64,000 bases of DNA from Glandiceps talaboti (GCF_964340395.1 NC_135555.1:21366447-21430446); one strand, 5' to 3'. Shown: positions 46,201-49,354, counted from the first letter of the stretch. The notes: generated by a model from the letters alone, not told the origin. Numbers and translations: made by a program.

Positions 46201-47191
46201 CACAAGCTGTAGAATAAAATTATTTCTCAATTCCAAGGTTGCTGTAACTCTTGATGATGAAAGCAGAAATGATGTTTCATAAGAATATACATCCTCCTTG
46301 TGTCTGATTTGCCCACGCAAGTTATTATAAGTGCTAAAACATCTAATAATATCACATTTATATGGTCTACTACTTGAACCAGTACTGTGTGTCGTACAAC
46401 GTATGGCCATGGATCTATTATCTCAATAATAGATCCATGGTACAGCCCACGAGCTGTTATGAAAATGACCCCATGGTGACCCTTCAAGTTCAACGGAGTA
46501 CTGTATAGTGTTATCAATATTTTGTTTATATCCAGTATTACTAATTAGTTCAACATCATTCGGGTACAGTTGATGGCAAGGAGAAAGTTGAAATCAAAAT
46601 TTATGAATATATAAATTTTGAAGTCCACGAGCTCTTGGCCAAAACGACAATATACTGTTTGCTGTAATTGTAAGTGATATGGGTTACAATGGTATTCACA
46701 GCTACTTTATAAATATAATCTTATAATGTCATGTTTTTGAGACCAGTGGCAATGTACAACATGTACACGCCCCTCTGTCACCGAAATTGGACATCAATCA
46801 AATCACACGTCGTATAACCCTTCTACAACGCCAACGATGAACACCGTAGGTAATTTTCAAGGTTCAATGAGATCGTACACTTACACAACTGCGGTGACGA
46901 ATCCTTCTCTTGCCTTTCGAAATTTCCCGGATTAGAAAAATAGTCTCTCAGTCGAGGCAGCTCTCGTCCGCTTTCCACAAGCTCCGTATGCAACTCAAGG
47001 GCTGTCAAAACGAAGTGGTCTTTCAATAGTTTAGCTGCCACTTGGTCAAGAGAAACATGTTCATCGTTTACTACGGTTGTTTTAGCAATTGGTTCTTCTA
47101 CATCTTCTGCAATTATTTCTGAATTTTCTATAATACTGTCTTCGATCGGTTGAATATCGGACAAAAAGGGATTGTTATAGTCGTCCTCCAT
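1690..47191 (-). CDS. RELCH: RELCH (KIAA1468) orthologue, complete coding region in 24 exons
   Basis: Twenty-four exons joined on the minus strand give 3,540 nt, i.e. 1,179 residues plus stop, against about 1,216 in the human protein as I remember it. Every junction is GT-AG and every phase fits. Order: acidic N-terminus, LisH domain (about residues 45-75), a conserved segment ([13 protein letters not shown]), a coiled coil (about 125-155), a second LisH-like helical segment (about 180-205), another coiled coil (about 281-310), a low-complexity linker, then HEAT-type helical repeats from about residue 430 to 1100. The family is known as a RAB11 effector that tethers recycling endosomes to the trans-Golgi and promotes non-vesicular cholesterol transfer with OSBP. 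The start at 47191 is the first ATG of exon 1 and is followed by the family's acidic NPFLSD motif. No frameshift or internal stop is present, so the gene looks functional despite a 5.5-kb transposon in intron 9. Confidence 0.97.
2338..2890 (+). repeat. Dispersed repeat C, copy 1
   Basis: About 550 bp related to 34500-34900 and 60865-61410. Shared landmarks in order are CTGTACTAGTTGTAAC(T/C)GGAGTATCATTTT, AATTAGACATTG, TTAATCAGTGGTTGA and GACATTCCAG/GCAGCCA. A poly-C run (2230-2253) lies just outside. Not coding. Confidence 0.75.
2937..3004 (-). CDS. RELCH: RELCH exon 23
   Basis: It encodes [18 protein letters not shown], matching human EVILSSMIKECEQKVENK. 68 nt, phase 0 to 2, acceptor TTAACAG, donor GTAAGA. 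Confidence 0.93.
3473..3590. mobile_element. 117-bp mini foldback element
   Basis: Inverted arms of about 34 bp (AATGTAGAC, AAGATTCA, CGTTGAGGGCGC in order) surround a 48-bp loop, in RELCH intron 22. Arms differ at about five positions. No internal coding capacity. Confidence 0.75.
3753..3841 (-). CDS. RELCH: RELCH exon 22
   Basis: It encodes [20 protein letters not shown], matching human [20 protein letters not shown]. 89 nt, phase 1 to 0, donor GTACAT. Confidence 0.96.
3985..4072 (+). repeat. Dispersed repeat K, copy 1 (ends AATAAATTTCRTTCA)
   Basis: About 90 bp nearly identical to 55620-55727: TTTGTATATTTGTATCATAT, GAAAG(T/C)GTAGCTTATT and GGGAAATAAATTTC(G/A)TTCA. The common 3' end suggests the tail of a retroposed element, but length is too short to classify. 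Confidence 0.6.
4280..4448. repeat. CA/CAGA microsatellite
   Basis: Mixed (CA)n and (CAGA)n in RELCH intron 21, about 30 nt from the exon 21 donor. Open frames here on both strands are repeat artefacts. Confidence 0.93.
4477..4593 (-). CDS. RELCH: RELCH exon 21 ([11 protein letters not shown] block)
   Basis: It encodes [19 protein letters not shown], matching human [19 protein letters not shown]. 117 nt, phase 1 to 1. The donor is GTATCC, weaker than elsewhere; exon 22 supplies the conserved continuation FIS(D/E)DL, which fixes this junction. Confidence 0.93.
4981..5119 (-). CDS. RELCH: RELCH exon 20 ([13 protein letters not shown] block)
   Basis: It encodes [14 protein letters not shown] and [18 protein letters not shown], almost identical to vertebrates. 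139 nt, phase 0 to 1, acceptor TTTGTAG, donor GTAAGT. Introns 19 and 20 show nothing notable. Confidence 0.97.
5460..5523 (-). CDS. RELCH: RELCH exon 19 (64 nt, [12 protein letters not shown])
   Basis: It encodes [20 protein letters not shown], nearly identical to vertebrates. Phase 2 to 0, acceptor ATTTTCAG, donor GTAAGA. Confidence 0.96.
5640..5975. mobile_element. Short foldback repeat in RELCH intron 18
   Basis: Exact 16-bp inverted arms (GCTGTTATGTAGCAAC at 5724-5739 and its complement at 5767-5782) extend to CCTCG/CGAGG. Outer segments share the GCCAGGCA motif in inverted form. Boundaries are uncertain. The rest of intron 18 (5976-6511) has nothing I recognise. Confidence 0.5.
6512..6694 (-). 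CDS. RELCH: RELCH exon 18 ([14 protein letters not shown] block)
   Basis: It encodes [20 protein letters not shown] and [11 protein letters not shown], a clear match. 183 nt, phase 2 to 2, acceptor TTTCAG, donor GTAAGT. Confidence 0.95.
6725..6945. repeat. (CAGA)n microsatellite at the 3' end of RELCH intron 17
   Basis: About 220 bp of CAGA with minor variants. In the RELCH pre-mRNA it reads (UCUG)n and lies about 30 nt upstream of the exon 18 acceptor. Open frames across it are artefacts. Confidence 0.95.
7188..7428. repeat. (CAGA)n microsatellite at the 5' end of RELCH intron 17
   Basis: A second CAGA-rich block, ending about 10 nt from the exon 17 donor. The 240 bp between the two blocks are purine-rich (GAGAGAGAA) on the plus strand. 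Confidence 0.93.
7438..7630 (-). CDS. RELCH: RELCH exon 17 ([16 protein letters not shown] block)
   Basis: It encodes [20 protein letters not shown] and [18 protein letters not shown], nearly identical to vertebrates. 193 nt, phase 1 to 2, donor GTAAGT directly followed by microsatellite DNA. Confidence 0.97.
7761..7922. repeat. 54-bp tandem repeat, three copies
   Basis: Units start at 7761, 7815 and 7869 and share TTCATGCAATGATAGAG and CTGTTTAT with a few differences. No coding sense; intron 16 of RELCH. Confidence 0.9.
8206..8254 (-). CDS. RELCH: RELCH exon 16 (49 nt)
   Basis: It encodes [16 protein letters not shown], matching human VKPQFQEILRLSEENI. Phase 0 to 1, acceptor CCACAG, donor GTAAGG. 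Intron 16 (7631-8205) contains a 3-copy 54-bp array. Confidence 0.94.
8561..8684 (-). CDS. RELCH: RELCH exon 15 (HEAT region)
   Basis: It encodes [20 protein letters not shown], matching the human HEFSRFFWRLCRTFGKIF helix. The exon is not visible as a long open frame, but phase (2 to 0) and splice sites fit exactly. 124 nt, donor GTATGA. Confidence 0.92.
9327..9483 (-). CDS. RELCH: RELCH exon 14 ([10 protein letters not shown] block)
   Basis: It encodes [20 protein letters not shown] and [11 protein letters not shown], a strong match to vertebrate RELCH. 157 nt, phase 1 to 2, donor GTAAGT. Intron 14 (8685-9326) shows nothing notable. Confidence 0.96.
9824..9868 (-). pseudogene. Decayed copy of the exon 13 3' end and donor site
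   Basis: About 45 bp (GACTTACTTTCTAGT..., GTCAGCAGCTG) repeats the exon 13 donor and last about 12 codons (10075-10117) with a few substitutions. The GTAAGT donor copy is intact. There is no matching acceptor, so it is a partial duplication, not a coding exon. Confidence 0.7.
9918..10010. repeat. (AATC)n-headed dispersed repeat fragment
   Basis: (AATC)6 is followed by AAATTTATAGAGTGCC and GGTGCTGTACA, a shorter relative of the repeat at 19107-19440. It lies in intron 13, whose remaining part (9484-9820) has no recognisable feature. Confidence 0.55.
10082..10244 (-). CDS. RELCH: RELCH exon 13 (HEAT region)
   Basis: It encodes [20 protein letters not shown] and APFTDQVE, aligning to the vertebrate helix before the TRFPRP block. 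163 nt, phase 0 to 1, donor GTAAGT. Confidence 0.93.
10354..10502. repeat. (TTGGG)n pentamer array with G-quadruplex potential
   Basis: About 150 bp of TTGGG repeats with some degenerate units, in RELCH intron 12. G3 runs are spaced by TT on the plus strand, which is the template strand for RELCH; the pre-mRNA carries CCCAA. It is not the metazoan telomere repeat. Confidence 0.9.
10790..10954 (-). CDS. RELCH: RELCH exon 12 (HEAT region)
   Basis: It encodes [20 protein letters not shown] and the following helix pair, aligning with the human segment after YIDDPDKY. 165 nt, phase 0 to 0, donor GTTTGT. Confidence 0.93.
11488..11908 (-). mobile_element. Foldback element B, copy 1 (about 420 bp)
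   Basis: The ends are inverted repeats of about 40 bp containing CACAATGTCACACAAGCTGA at the left and its complement at the right. A second copy, in opposite orientation, lies at 50064-50490. No coding capacity; a MITE-like non-autonomous element. Confidence 0.75.
11970..12110 (-). CDS. RELCH: RELCH exon 11 (HEAT region)
   Basis: It encodes [16 protein letters not shown] and [18 protein letters not shown], nearly identical to vertebrates. 141 nt, phase 0 to 0. Intron 10 (12111-12635) holds a poly-G run at 12483-12498. Confidence 0.96.
12636..12798 (-). CDS. RELCH: RELCH exon 10 (HEAT region)
   Basis: It encodes [19 protein letters not shown] and [12 protein letters not shown], close to vertebrate RELCH. 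163 nt, phase 2 to 0, donor GTAAGT. The acceptor (TTTCTTGTAG) is only 26 nt from the transposon edge. Confidence 0.96.
12825..12860 (+). repeat. Left terminal inverted repeat of the transposon
   Basis: 36 bp starting TGTGGCGTCCCACGCG. The reverse complement recurs at 18270-18305 with three mismatches. Only 26 nt of RELCH intron lie between it and exon 10. Confidence 0.92.
13365..13460 (+). promoter_or_regulatory. Probable promoter of the transposase gene
   Basis: A perfect 14-bp palindrome, TAATCACGTGATTA (13365-13378), contains a CACGTG E-box. A TATA-like box, TATAATATAA, is at 13451-13460, 23 bp before the ATG. If that box is used, the leader would be almost absent, so the true start site may differ. 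Inferred from motifs only. Confidence 0.45.
13483..15486 (+). CDS. Putative transposase, DUF7869-like (667 residues to first stop)
   Basis: One uninterrupted exon. The N-terminus is acidic (about residues 20-65), followed by a Cys cluster (C76, C78, C86), a basic segment (131-152), CWQCQR (299-304, possible zinc ligands) and a C-terminal core. The core contains SFDYAQ (D370), [15 protein letters not shown] (389-403), [12 protein letters not shown] (447-458, D449), [13 protein letters not shown] (483-495, D491) and YHHFRF. I recall this core from multicopy invertebrate proteins carrying the DUF7869 domain. The ordered D370, D449 and D491, with the DNC-GQNKN signature, look like an RNase H-fold DD(D/E) nuclease; that assignment is inference. 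It lies between perfect inverted repeats, which supports a transposition role. The frame continues past the TAA (15484-15486) into a zinc knuckle, so this copy may be truncated. Confidence 0.85.
   Translation: MELEVVDGCGGISSQDIYSNYSDDEYFDRGLATESDNDGSICSIDSEIVEENVQFEFGAFDRQENEAITRFVSKGCGCKLDNGQNCSSQFTKSEIQEFRLQSLELCRSQRDVVILGIIRSLINMDKQTNCSKRRHQNERQRVRMIFYVHGKRICRSAFCFFHCISRDKLHTLEKQYAAHGLHIPQHGNKRRLPHNVTSLTSTKQIVEFLVNFAEIHGLVLPGRIPGLSRRNDVHSIKLLPCHYTKSEIHKQYVSAIDLHNELCITQENKVSAVGYSKFCDIWNDLLPFIVVGKPMTDLCWQCQRNSDLFSKCQGLSDDQKTEAVRKASEHVENYQTERQFYKSCCEKARDVFREMKSDDDLVDYMHYSFDYAQQVHYPFDPLQPGPIFFKTPRKCAIFGVCCEGNSEQVFYLIDEHFRSSKGANSVISMFDHYLTNFGKNETDAQLNADNCTGQNKNNYVIWYCSYRVMSGLHSNINLSFLPVGHTKFSPDQHFGMFKKKFRISKVDSLSDIVDIVKISAKCNTAQLVGLADGTVLVPFRDWSSALGKYFKKIPNITSYHHFRFCDQNPGQVFVKQQHSDTEIALNLLIDPERKSIDKIIPCEVQPVGLSYERQMYLYNEIRCFVRDSRKKDEVCPKPGHPTTAGHVKETTKKIPDVNADATADRPQ
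15487..15594 (+). pseudogene. In-frame C-terminal zinc-knuckle extension behind the ORF1 stop
   Basis: After the TAA at 15484-15486 the same frame stays open for 35 codons to TAG at 15592-15594. It encodes a basic stretch and a CX2CX4HX4C zinc knuckle ([14 protein letters not shown]; first Cys codon at 15532). Such knuckles are common at the C-termini of transposases, so this is probably the native tail cut off by a recent nonsense change. Stop readthrough or a missed splice are alternatives. Confidence 0.7.
15640..15907 (+). CDS. Transposon second gene, exon 1
   Basis: It begins with ATG 45 bp after the zinc-knuckle frame ends. It runs 268 nt and reaches a strong donor, GAAG|GTAAGTGTG, in phase 1. 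It encodes a hydrophilic N-terminus and a Leu-rich helix around [18 protein letters not shown] do not recognise the family. Confidence 0.75.
15908..16071 (+). other. 164-bp intron of the transposon second gene
   Basis: GTAAGT donor; T-rich tract (TTTTTTTTCTGCTTACAG) at the acceptor. Removing it joins phase 1 to phase 1 and yields one 234-codon frame. Without splicing the frame stops soon after the donor region. Confidence 0.78.
16072..16508 (+). CDS. Transposon second gene, exon 2 (unknown accessory protein)
   Basis: 437 nt ending at TAA 16506-16508; with exon 1 the product is 234 residues. It has a central Thr/His/Tyr-rich part, an acidic Ser/Asp stretch ([20 protein letters not shown]) and a basic C-terminus ([10 protein letters not shown]) that could be a nuclear localisation signal. 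No catalytic motif is visible. Its position beside the transposase inside the inverted repeats suggests an accessory DNA-binding or regulatory protein, by analogy with other two-gene transposons; this is inference. Confidence 0.72.
16587..16848. mobile_element. Nested palindromic foldback element with 9-bp target duplications
   Basis: Direct repeats GATACGAGT lie at 16587-16595 and 16840-16848. Between them, 244 bp (16596-16839) form a near-complete palindrome centred near 16717 at CCTCCTGTAGAGGAGG. The arms share CGATGTAGATGTCGGCTAATCG-like sequence and GTACATGTTTAC with small indels. A 9-bp duplication fits Mutator-like and some other families, but no terminal motif decides this. Confidence 0.85.
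18270..18305 (-). repeat. Right terminal inverted repeat of the transposon
   Basis: Reverse complement of the left repeat, ending GGGACGCCACA, then TA and RELCH intron sequence. Homology stops at TCGGA, so both inverted repeats end at the same internal point. Confidence 0.92.
18848..18960 (-). CDS. RELCH: RELCH exon 9 (HEAT region)
   Basis: It encodes [20 protein letters not shown] and the helix [16 protein letters not shown], matching vertebrates. 113 nt, phase 0 to 2, donor GTGAGT. The following intron carries the 5.5-kb transposon. Confidence 0.95.
19107..19440. repeat. Dispersed repeat with (AATC)n head, intron 8
   Basis: An (AATC)n tract is followed by an A/T-rich segment and a GAGTTCCAAAGTTTGGG-type core, as in abundant dispersed repeats of many animal genomes. 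A shorter relative with the same (AATC)n head lies at 9926-10010. I cannot classify it further. Confidence 0.5.
19815..20044. repeat. 52-bp tandem array derived from RELCH exon 8
   Basis: Four units of 52 bp plus a partial fifth start at 19815, 19867, 19919, 19971 and 20023; the units are almost identical to each other. Each aligns over its full length to exon 8 positions 20096-20147 at roughly 80 percent by eye. The shared blocks include CATTGGGTA, CCTGG/TCTGG and GCATTA. The partial last unit ends in TTTCATTGGACTGTG, exactly as in exon 8. Left of the array, ACAATTCCTT matches the DNA next to the exon 8 donor, but the donor GT itself is lost. Confidence 0.85.
20086..20260 (-). CDS. RELCH: RELCH exon 8 (start of HEAT region)
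   Basis: It encodes the block with [20 protein letters not shown], nearly identical to vertebrate RELCH. 175 nt, phase 2 to 0, with a GTAAGG donor. Fragments resembling its 3' half recur as a tandem array in intron 8. Confidence 0.95.
20488..20844 (-). CDS. RELCH: RELCH exon 7 (low-complexity linker)
   Basis: It encodes 118 residues rich in Thr, Glu, Ser and Asn between the coiled coil and the HEAT region. The linker diverges from vertebrates; the call rests on phase (2 to 2), the open frame and splice sites (TTTACAG acceptor, GTAAGG donor). The frame would stop two codons past the donor, so splicing is required. Confidence 0.88.
21450..21538 (-). CDS. RELCH: RELCH exon 6 (second coiled coil)
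   Basis: It encodes about 29 residues of heptad-like sequence ([20 protein letters not shown]). It corresponds in position to the vertebrate coiled coil before the Ser-rich linker. Acceptor CCTGCAG, donor GTATAA, phase 0 to 2. Intron 6 (20845-21449) shows nothing notable. Confidence 0.9.
22625..22825 (-). CDS. RELCH: RELCH exon 5 (conserved WDDVGLN block and acidic linker)
   Basis: It encodes [20 protein letters not shown], matching the vertebrate block, then a weakly conserved Glu/Asp-rich linker. 201 nt, phase 0 to 0, with a GTATGT donor. Intron 5 (21539-22624) has no recognisable element. Confidence 0.95.
23192..23305 (-). CDS. RELCH: RELCH exon 4 (second LisH-like segment)
   Basis: It encodes [13 protein letters not shown] and [11 protein letters not shown], the second strongly conserved N-terminal block. 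114 nt, phase 0 to 0, ending CAG before GTAGGT. Intron 4 (22826-23191) holds nothing notable. Confidence 0.95.
23816..24315 (+). repeat. 500-bp repeat G, copy 1 (uninterrupted)
   Basis: Near-identical to 27302-27618 joined to 28741-28925. It begins with ACAAGCGACCTATCGGTCAG and ends at CTTGTACTAGTTGTAGTAGA. It shows the arrangement before the 1.1-kb insertion found in the other copy. No coding frame of note. Confidence 0.85.
24362..26181. other. CpG-richer block with possible terminal inverted repeats
   Basis: GCGACAATCCCCAAGTACCCG near 24363 and the complement of GCGACAATCTCAAGTACCCG at 26161-26180 face each other 1.8 kb apart. The interior is visibly richer in CpG than its surroundings and has ATTGGCT (CCAAT-like) sites near 25490 and 25530. 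Either a degraded transposon or an unannotated promoter; short frames inside (for example 25491-25715) are unrecognised. Confidence 0.4.
26590..27022 (-). repeat. A/T-rich repeat fragment with AGCTCCGCTGT terminus
   Basis: Read on the minus strand it begins TTTTTAGCTCCGCTGTCAGC and continues into two similar segments ending in AAAATTTTTTATGATTTTTT-like runs. The AGCTCCGCTGT end also occurs near the start of repeat G, so the two are related families. Not coding. Confidence 0.55.
27024..27304 (+). repeat. 285-bp dispersed repeat F, copy 1
   Basis: About 90 percent identical by eye to 52402-52697; both begin AAAGTTGTTTGGTTCC and end in an A-rich (AAAATAAAA) tail. The A-rich tail suggests a retroposon; no clear RNA polymerase III boxes were found. 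The open frame inside it on the minus strand exists in both copies and is probably incidental. Confidence 0.8.
27302..28925 (+). repeat. Repeat G, copy 2, interrupted by a 1.1-kb element
   Basis: 27302-27618 and 28741-28925 together reproduce 23816-24315 in the same orientation. The break falls in the A-rich stretch before GAGGATTTTGAGGTTGGC. It dates the insertion after the G family spread. Confidence 0.8.
27619..28740. mobile_element. Composite element H with two internal repeat blocks
   Basis: Ends carry inverted TAGCACAACT (27633-27642) and AGTTGTGCTA (28731-28740). Inside are four units of about 112 bp (landmark GTTGCTATGGGCGTGGTC near 27753, 27868, 27977 and 28091). Three or four diverged units of about 145 bp follow (landmarks CTAATTTGCATA and CACCAAATTTC, 28200-28640), then (CA)n and (CAGA)n. 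No coding frame. A fragment of the same family lies reversed at 48540-48712. Confidence 0.7.
29537..29692 (+). repeat. (TTTG)n-linked repeat J, copy 1
   Basis: (TTTG)10 is followed by AACTTTGG(A/T)GCAATTACACAAAAGA and CAATTCTCACAGCATGTACT. The same order occurs at 35255-35400. Probably a short retroposon with a tetranucleotide tail, read from the minus strand. Confidence 0.7.
29904..30048. repeat. 36-bp tandem repeat, four copies
   Basis: Units start near 29904, 29940, 29977 and 30013, with core GTGACAAGGAATCACCTC and GTACAGGAAGA. The plus-strand frame across it (29868-30176) is open, but one unit has a 37-bp spacing that changes the repeat's reading frame, arguing against a real protein. 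Confidence 0.9.
30060..30230 (+). repeat. Dispersed repeat L, copy 1
   Basis: It shares AAATCCCAGGTTTTCACATTA, ATTTTATCAGT and CTCTRCCAGACAGCT-type segments with 43965-44110 and 52805-53030. Diverged; no coding capacity. Confidence 0.5.
31660..33490. other. Unclassified block with repeated TCGGTCCTTATGACC
   Basis: The 15-mer TCGGTCCTTATGACC occurs near both ends (about 31773 and 33455) in the same orientation, in GGTCC/GGACC-rich contexts. A small possible exon (ATG near 32185, basic, ending at a GTAAAT donor near 32272) and frames around an uninterrupted poly-G (32786-32798) lie between. I could not join them into a gene. Treat as a possible decayed mobile element. Confidence 0.3.
33916..33974 (-). 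CDS. RELCH: RELCH exon 3 (59 nt linker)
   Basis: This small exon encodes a Ser/Pro-rich linker ([15 protein letters not shown]). It is accepted because it restores phase (1 to 0) between exons 2 and 4, and has a TTTTCACAG acceptor and a GTAAGT donor. Sequence conservation is low, so the call rests on splice signals and phase. Confidence 0.8.
34500..34900 (+). repeat. Dispersed repeat C, copy 2
   Basis: Matches the 3' two-thirds of the copy at 2338-2890 (ACCAATAATTAGACATTG, GCTGATTTTTGGGTGCGGACC, GACATTCCAGTAGCAGCCA). Located in RELCH intron 2. Confidence 0.7.
35255..35400 (+). repeat. (TTTG)n-linked repeat J, copy 2
   Basis: Same order of (TTTG)n, CAACTTTGGTGCAATTACAC and ATCAATTCTCACAGCATGT as 29537-29692, with a shorter (TTTG)n. 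RELCH intron 2. Confidence 0.7.
35695..35856 (-). CDS. RELCH: RELCH exon 2 (first coiled coil)
   Basis: It encodes [13 protein letters not shown] followed by the charged coiled coil [20 protein letters not shown], almost identical to the vertebrate protein. The acceptor is TTTCAG and the donor GTTGGT, phase 1 to phase 1. The intron that follows (33975-35694) holds copies of two dispersed repeat families. Confidence 0.95.
36183..36425 (-). repeat. Dispersed repeat E, copy 1
   Basis: About 240 bp whose reverse complement aligns to 58372-58622 and 59352-59602: ACC(A)GG(A)AAT, GAAACACCAAATT and ATATTCATGACTCCTAAG. Spread across both genes' introns. Confidence 0.75.
36875..37230. repeat. Degenerate tandem repeat, about 3 units of 117-129 bp
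   Basis: Landmark CACGTGGTAC recurs at 36961, 37090 and 37207, each after ACACTCAA/ACCCAA. The open frame 36890-37183 follows the repeat and has no recognisable domain. Confidence 0.8.
37403..37686. repeat. CA-rich compound microsatellite
   Basis: (CA)n, (CATA)n and (CAGA)n mixture in RELCH intron 1. Open frames in five of six readings reflect composition only. Confidence 0.97.
38930..39220. repeat. Degenerate repeat of GAAACCTCTCACAGGTGTC units
   Basis: Four or five units of about 60-65 bp share CCTCTCACAGGTGTCA and ACAAAACAAATT. It follows a poly-G run (38918-38935). Confidence 0.7.
40150..40330. repeat. GGT/GTA trinucleotide-rich simple repeat
   Basis: Imperfect (GGT)n and (AGT)n stretch. 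The 98-residue minus-strand frame (His/Leu/Thr-rich) here is an artefact. Confidence 0.93.
40680..41300 (+). mobile_element. Two adjacent CTAAGGGG foldback elements (family I)
   Basis: Two related copies (about 40680-40985 and 41000-41300) contain inverted TTTTTCTTCATTCA ... TGGCTGAAC(G/A)AA and the shared GGCCCCTTAGGTCACTCA core. A third, opposite-strand copy is at 44330-44600. Confidence 0.65.
41809..41857. repeat. Poly-C followed by (CCA)n
   Basis: A run of about 16 C then (CCA)10. Simple repeat in RELCH intron 1. Confidence 0.95.
42070..42663. repeat. 54-bp tandem array, 11 units
   Basis: AATTTGGTA recurs exactly every 54 bp from 42070 to 42610. Each unit has an inverted AGTAGTC / GACTACT pair separated by 11 bp, so every unit can fold. 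Units are 90 percent or more identical by eye. No protein frame is preserved. Confidence 0.95.
43965..44110 (+). repeat. Dispersed repeat L, copy 2
   Basis: Contains AATCCCAGGTTCTCACATTA and AGCTCTGCCAGGCAGCTG, landmarks shared with 30060-30230 and 52805-53030. RELCH intron 1. Confidence 0.5.
44330..44600 (-). mobile_element. CTAAGGGG foldback element (family I), copy 3
   Basis: Inverted arms TTTTTCTTCATTCAGCC...CCTAAGGGG (44345-44390) and CCCTTAGGTCAC...GAATGAAGAAAAA (44423-44463), with a flank matching 40690-40800 in reverse. Confidence 0.65.
44690..44822. mobile_element. Foldback family A, right-arm fragment
   Basis: Matches the right arm of the elements at 54814-55166 and 61513-61862 (AAATTAAAAATCCAAAATAA, ACCCAACCCTCATACATATG, CCACTTTAA). 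The left arm is missing. Confidence 0.7.
46407..46440. repeat. Perfect 14-bp hairpin
   Basis: CCATGGATCTATTA (46407-46420) and its complement (46427-46440) around a 6-bp loop. RELCH intron 1; role unknown. Confidence 0.85.
46885..47191 (-). CDS. RELCH: RELCH coding exon 1 (start codon, LisH domain)
   Basis: It encodes residues 1-102, including the LisH helix pair ([17 protein letters not shown]) and the highly conserved [15 protein letters not shown]. It ends in phase 1 at a GTAAGT donor (plus-strand ACTTAC at 46879-46884). The start codon is preceded by an AT-rich leader and followed by GAGGAC. Confidence 0.95.
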
Positions 47192-48539
47192 ATTGAATCA
47201 TGTCTGGTCACGTGGGTTAATTTCCCATGTGCCCTTACGAGGTGCCAAATTACATGAATTCGCATTAACTTATATTAACGTATATTCTTTTAAGCAGAAA
47301 ACAATTCTCTTGCTAATTATTTAGTAATTGTGATGTATTGAAGCCACCAAAGTAATTTAGAAAAATGTACGGGTCATTATTTAAAAATCACATTCTGCTA
47401 AATCATACCGCATGGGGGCGTATTACCGACGGCCATGTTGAAATTCATAGTCGGAGAGCAGGCAGCTTTGAGCGCTAGGTATGTGTTTTTGCCAATGAAA
47501 TCCATGTTTTTAATTAGTTACGACCTAATAACTGTGGCGGTTAGTTAAGAAACGCTCGTCGTTTATCACGAATGAAATTGAGCTTCCAAATTGAAACACA
47601 AACGGTGAAACGAGTTAATATTTATTTTTGTTTTGTATTTGTAAACAAACTGCAGACGACGCTTTCTGCCGTGCGTTTCGACGGTGCATTGATGGATTAG
47701 TAACTCGGTAATACTTTCCATGGACGTTGTCACCCTCCATGAACGGTCACCCAGTCACTATCAAACTTGATATCGTACATTAAAAATCATTTCGCGATTC
47801 TTATTTAATTTTTGTCAATAAAGTTGATAGTCAACGTGCACTTTAAAAACCCTCTTCAGGTCCATGTAAAGATATACATTGTATCCATGGCAGGATTAGG
47901 GACTCATGGAAATATCACCCGTGGCCATAGGTGATGCTTCCATGCTATCACATAGTATCAGAAGTACAAATAATTTATGTTGTTCCTTAGTTTTTATTTC
48001 CCTGCTGTTTTATTCTATATTATACAAGTAATGTTCCTCAGCTCAACCCAAGCATTGGAGTTATACACAGTGTTATATGTAACCATACACAACATTCACC
48101 ACACAGTATTTAAGAAGACTATTTCCCTGTTGCAATAATTAAATTACAAGTTTCCTAGATACATTGATTACAATCCCACCCAACCAATGTAACTAAACTT
48201 AACTTTGATAGATGAACAAAGTCAGTTGTGAGATATAGTTAACAATTTCTAACATATTCACATTTGAAGCATAACTACCTGATTGGCAGAATTTATCTAA
48301 TGAACAAATAGAACAAGAAACATGTTCCTATCATCCCAAACACATTCATAAACACCCTGTTGAGTTCAGATAGAGAGATAAGGTATCTTATGGATGATGT
48401 ATACATATATTCAGTGTTGCAGCCAGAGGGTTTTTTTGGGTCATTTGACACACATTTTGTGGACCTGACCCACAATTATGGAAGTGATGGGTCATAGATG
48501 ACCCACCCTAAAATTGTATGCAAATATGTTTAGCAATAT

Positions 48540-48712
48540 GACCCCGCCTATAGCAACAGCCAAATGATCACGTATAGTACATAGATAACAACAGGGTTGG
48601 ATAGGCAACTGCATAATCATATAGCAAATATCTAGCATGGATCGGCATGTGGGTAAATATTTGGAAAAACTGTACAGTTGTACTACAATGCCATCAGCGC
48701 TTTTTTTATTAT
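48540..48712 (-). mobile_element. Element H fragment
   Basis: Reverse complement matches 27640-27780 (CAACTGTACAG, CAGTTGCCTA(T/G)CCAACC, ATCATTTGGCTGTTGCTAT). Truncated at both ends. Confidence 0.65.
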
Positions 48713-49069
48713 GTCCCCAAAAAAATTTATGATGACCCAGAAAAATGAAAGTCTTGTGACACTATGTCCAACTCTTTCAAAAGGCTGGCTGCAACTCTGA
48801 TGTTGTATGTATGTCTGTGTGAATGTTCATATACATCTGGTACAATGTGCCTTTATAGGCTCTAAGGAAAGACATTGTTGTGGGTCAAATGACAAGATGG
48901 GGTTTTCTTGGGGGTGACTGCATAATAAAGGGATGGGGATATATCAACTTTTGGTGGGTCATCCCGTAGTTGGGTATTAGAGAACACTAAATTATGATTA
49001 CTCACAAGAAATTGATGTGTTACAGTGTGTGAGTGACATGTCAAATTGGCTTGGAGGACAGTCGCACAG

Positions 49070-49262
49070 TATGTACATATATACATACATACATACATAC
49101 ATACACACACACACTGTACATACATACATATATACATACACACACACACATACGTACGTACGTACGTACGTACGTACGTACATACATTATACATACACTC
49201 ACTTCACACAAGCACACATACATACATACGTACGTACGTACGTACGTACGTACGTACATACA

Positions 49263-49294
<32 letters not shown>

Positions 49295-49322
49295 CATACA
49301 TACATACATACATACATATACA

Positions 49323-49354
<32 letters not shown>

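Larger units (their letters stand above)
35857..46884 (-). other. RELCH intron 1 (11 kb), repeat-rich
   Basis: It contains no conserved exon that I can find. It holds a repeat copy (36183-36425), a 3-copy array (36875-37230), CA-rich microsatellites (37403-37686), a degenerate 60-65 bp array (38930-39220), a GGT/GTA simple repeat (40150-40330), three copies of a CTAAGGGG foldback family, a poly-C plus (CCA)n tract (41809-41857), an 11-copy 54-bp array (42070-42663) and foldback fragments near 44.7 kb. Short open frames here are created by repeats. 42690-43960 and 44830-46380 show no structure beyond a stem of about 14 bp around 42801-42860 and a short duplicated segment (45459-45550). Confidence 0.8.
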
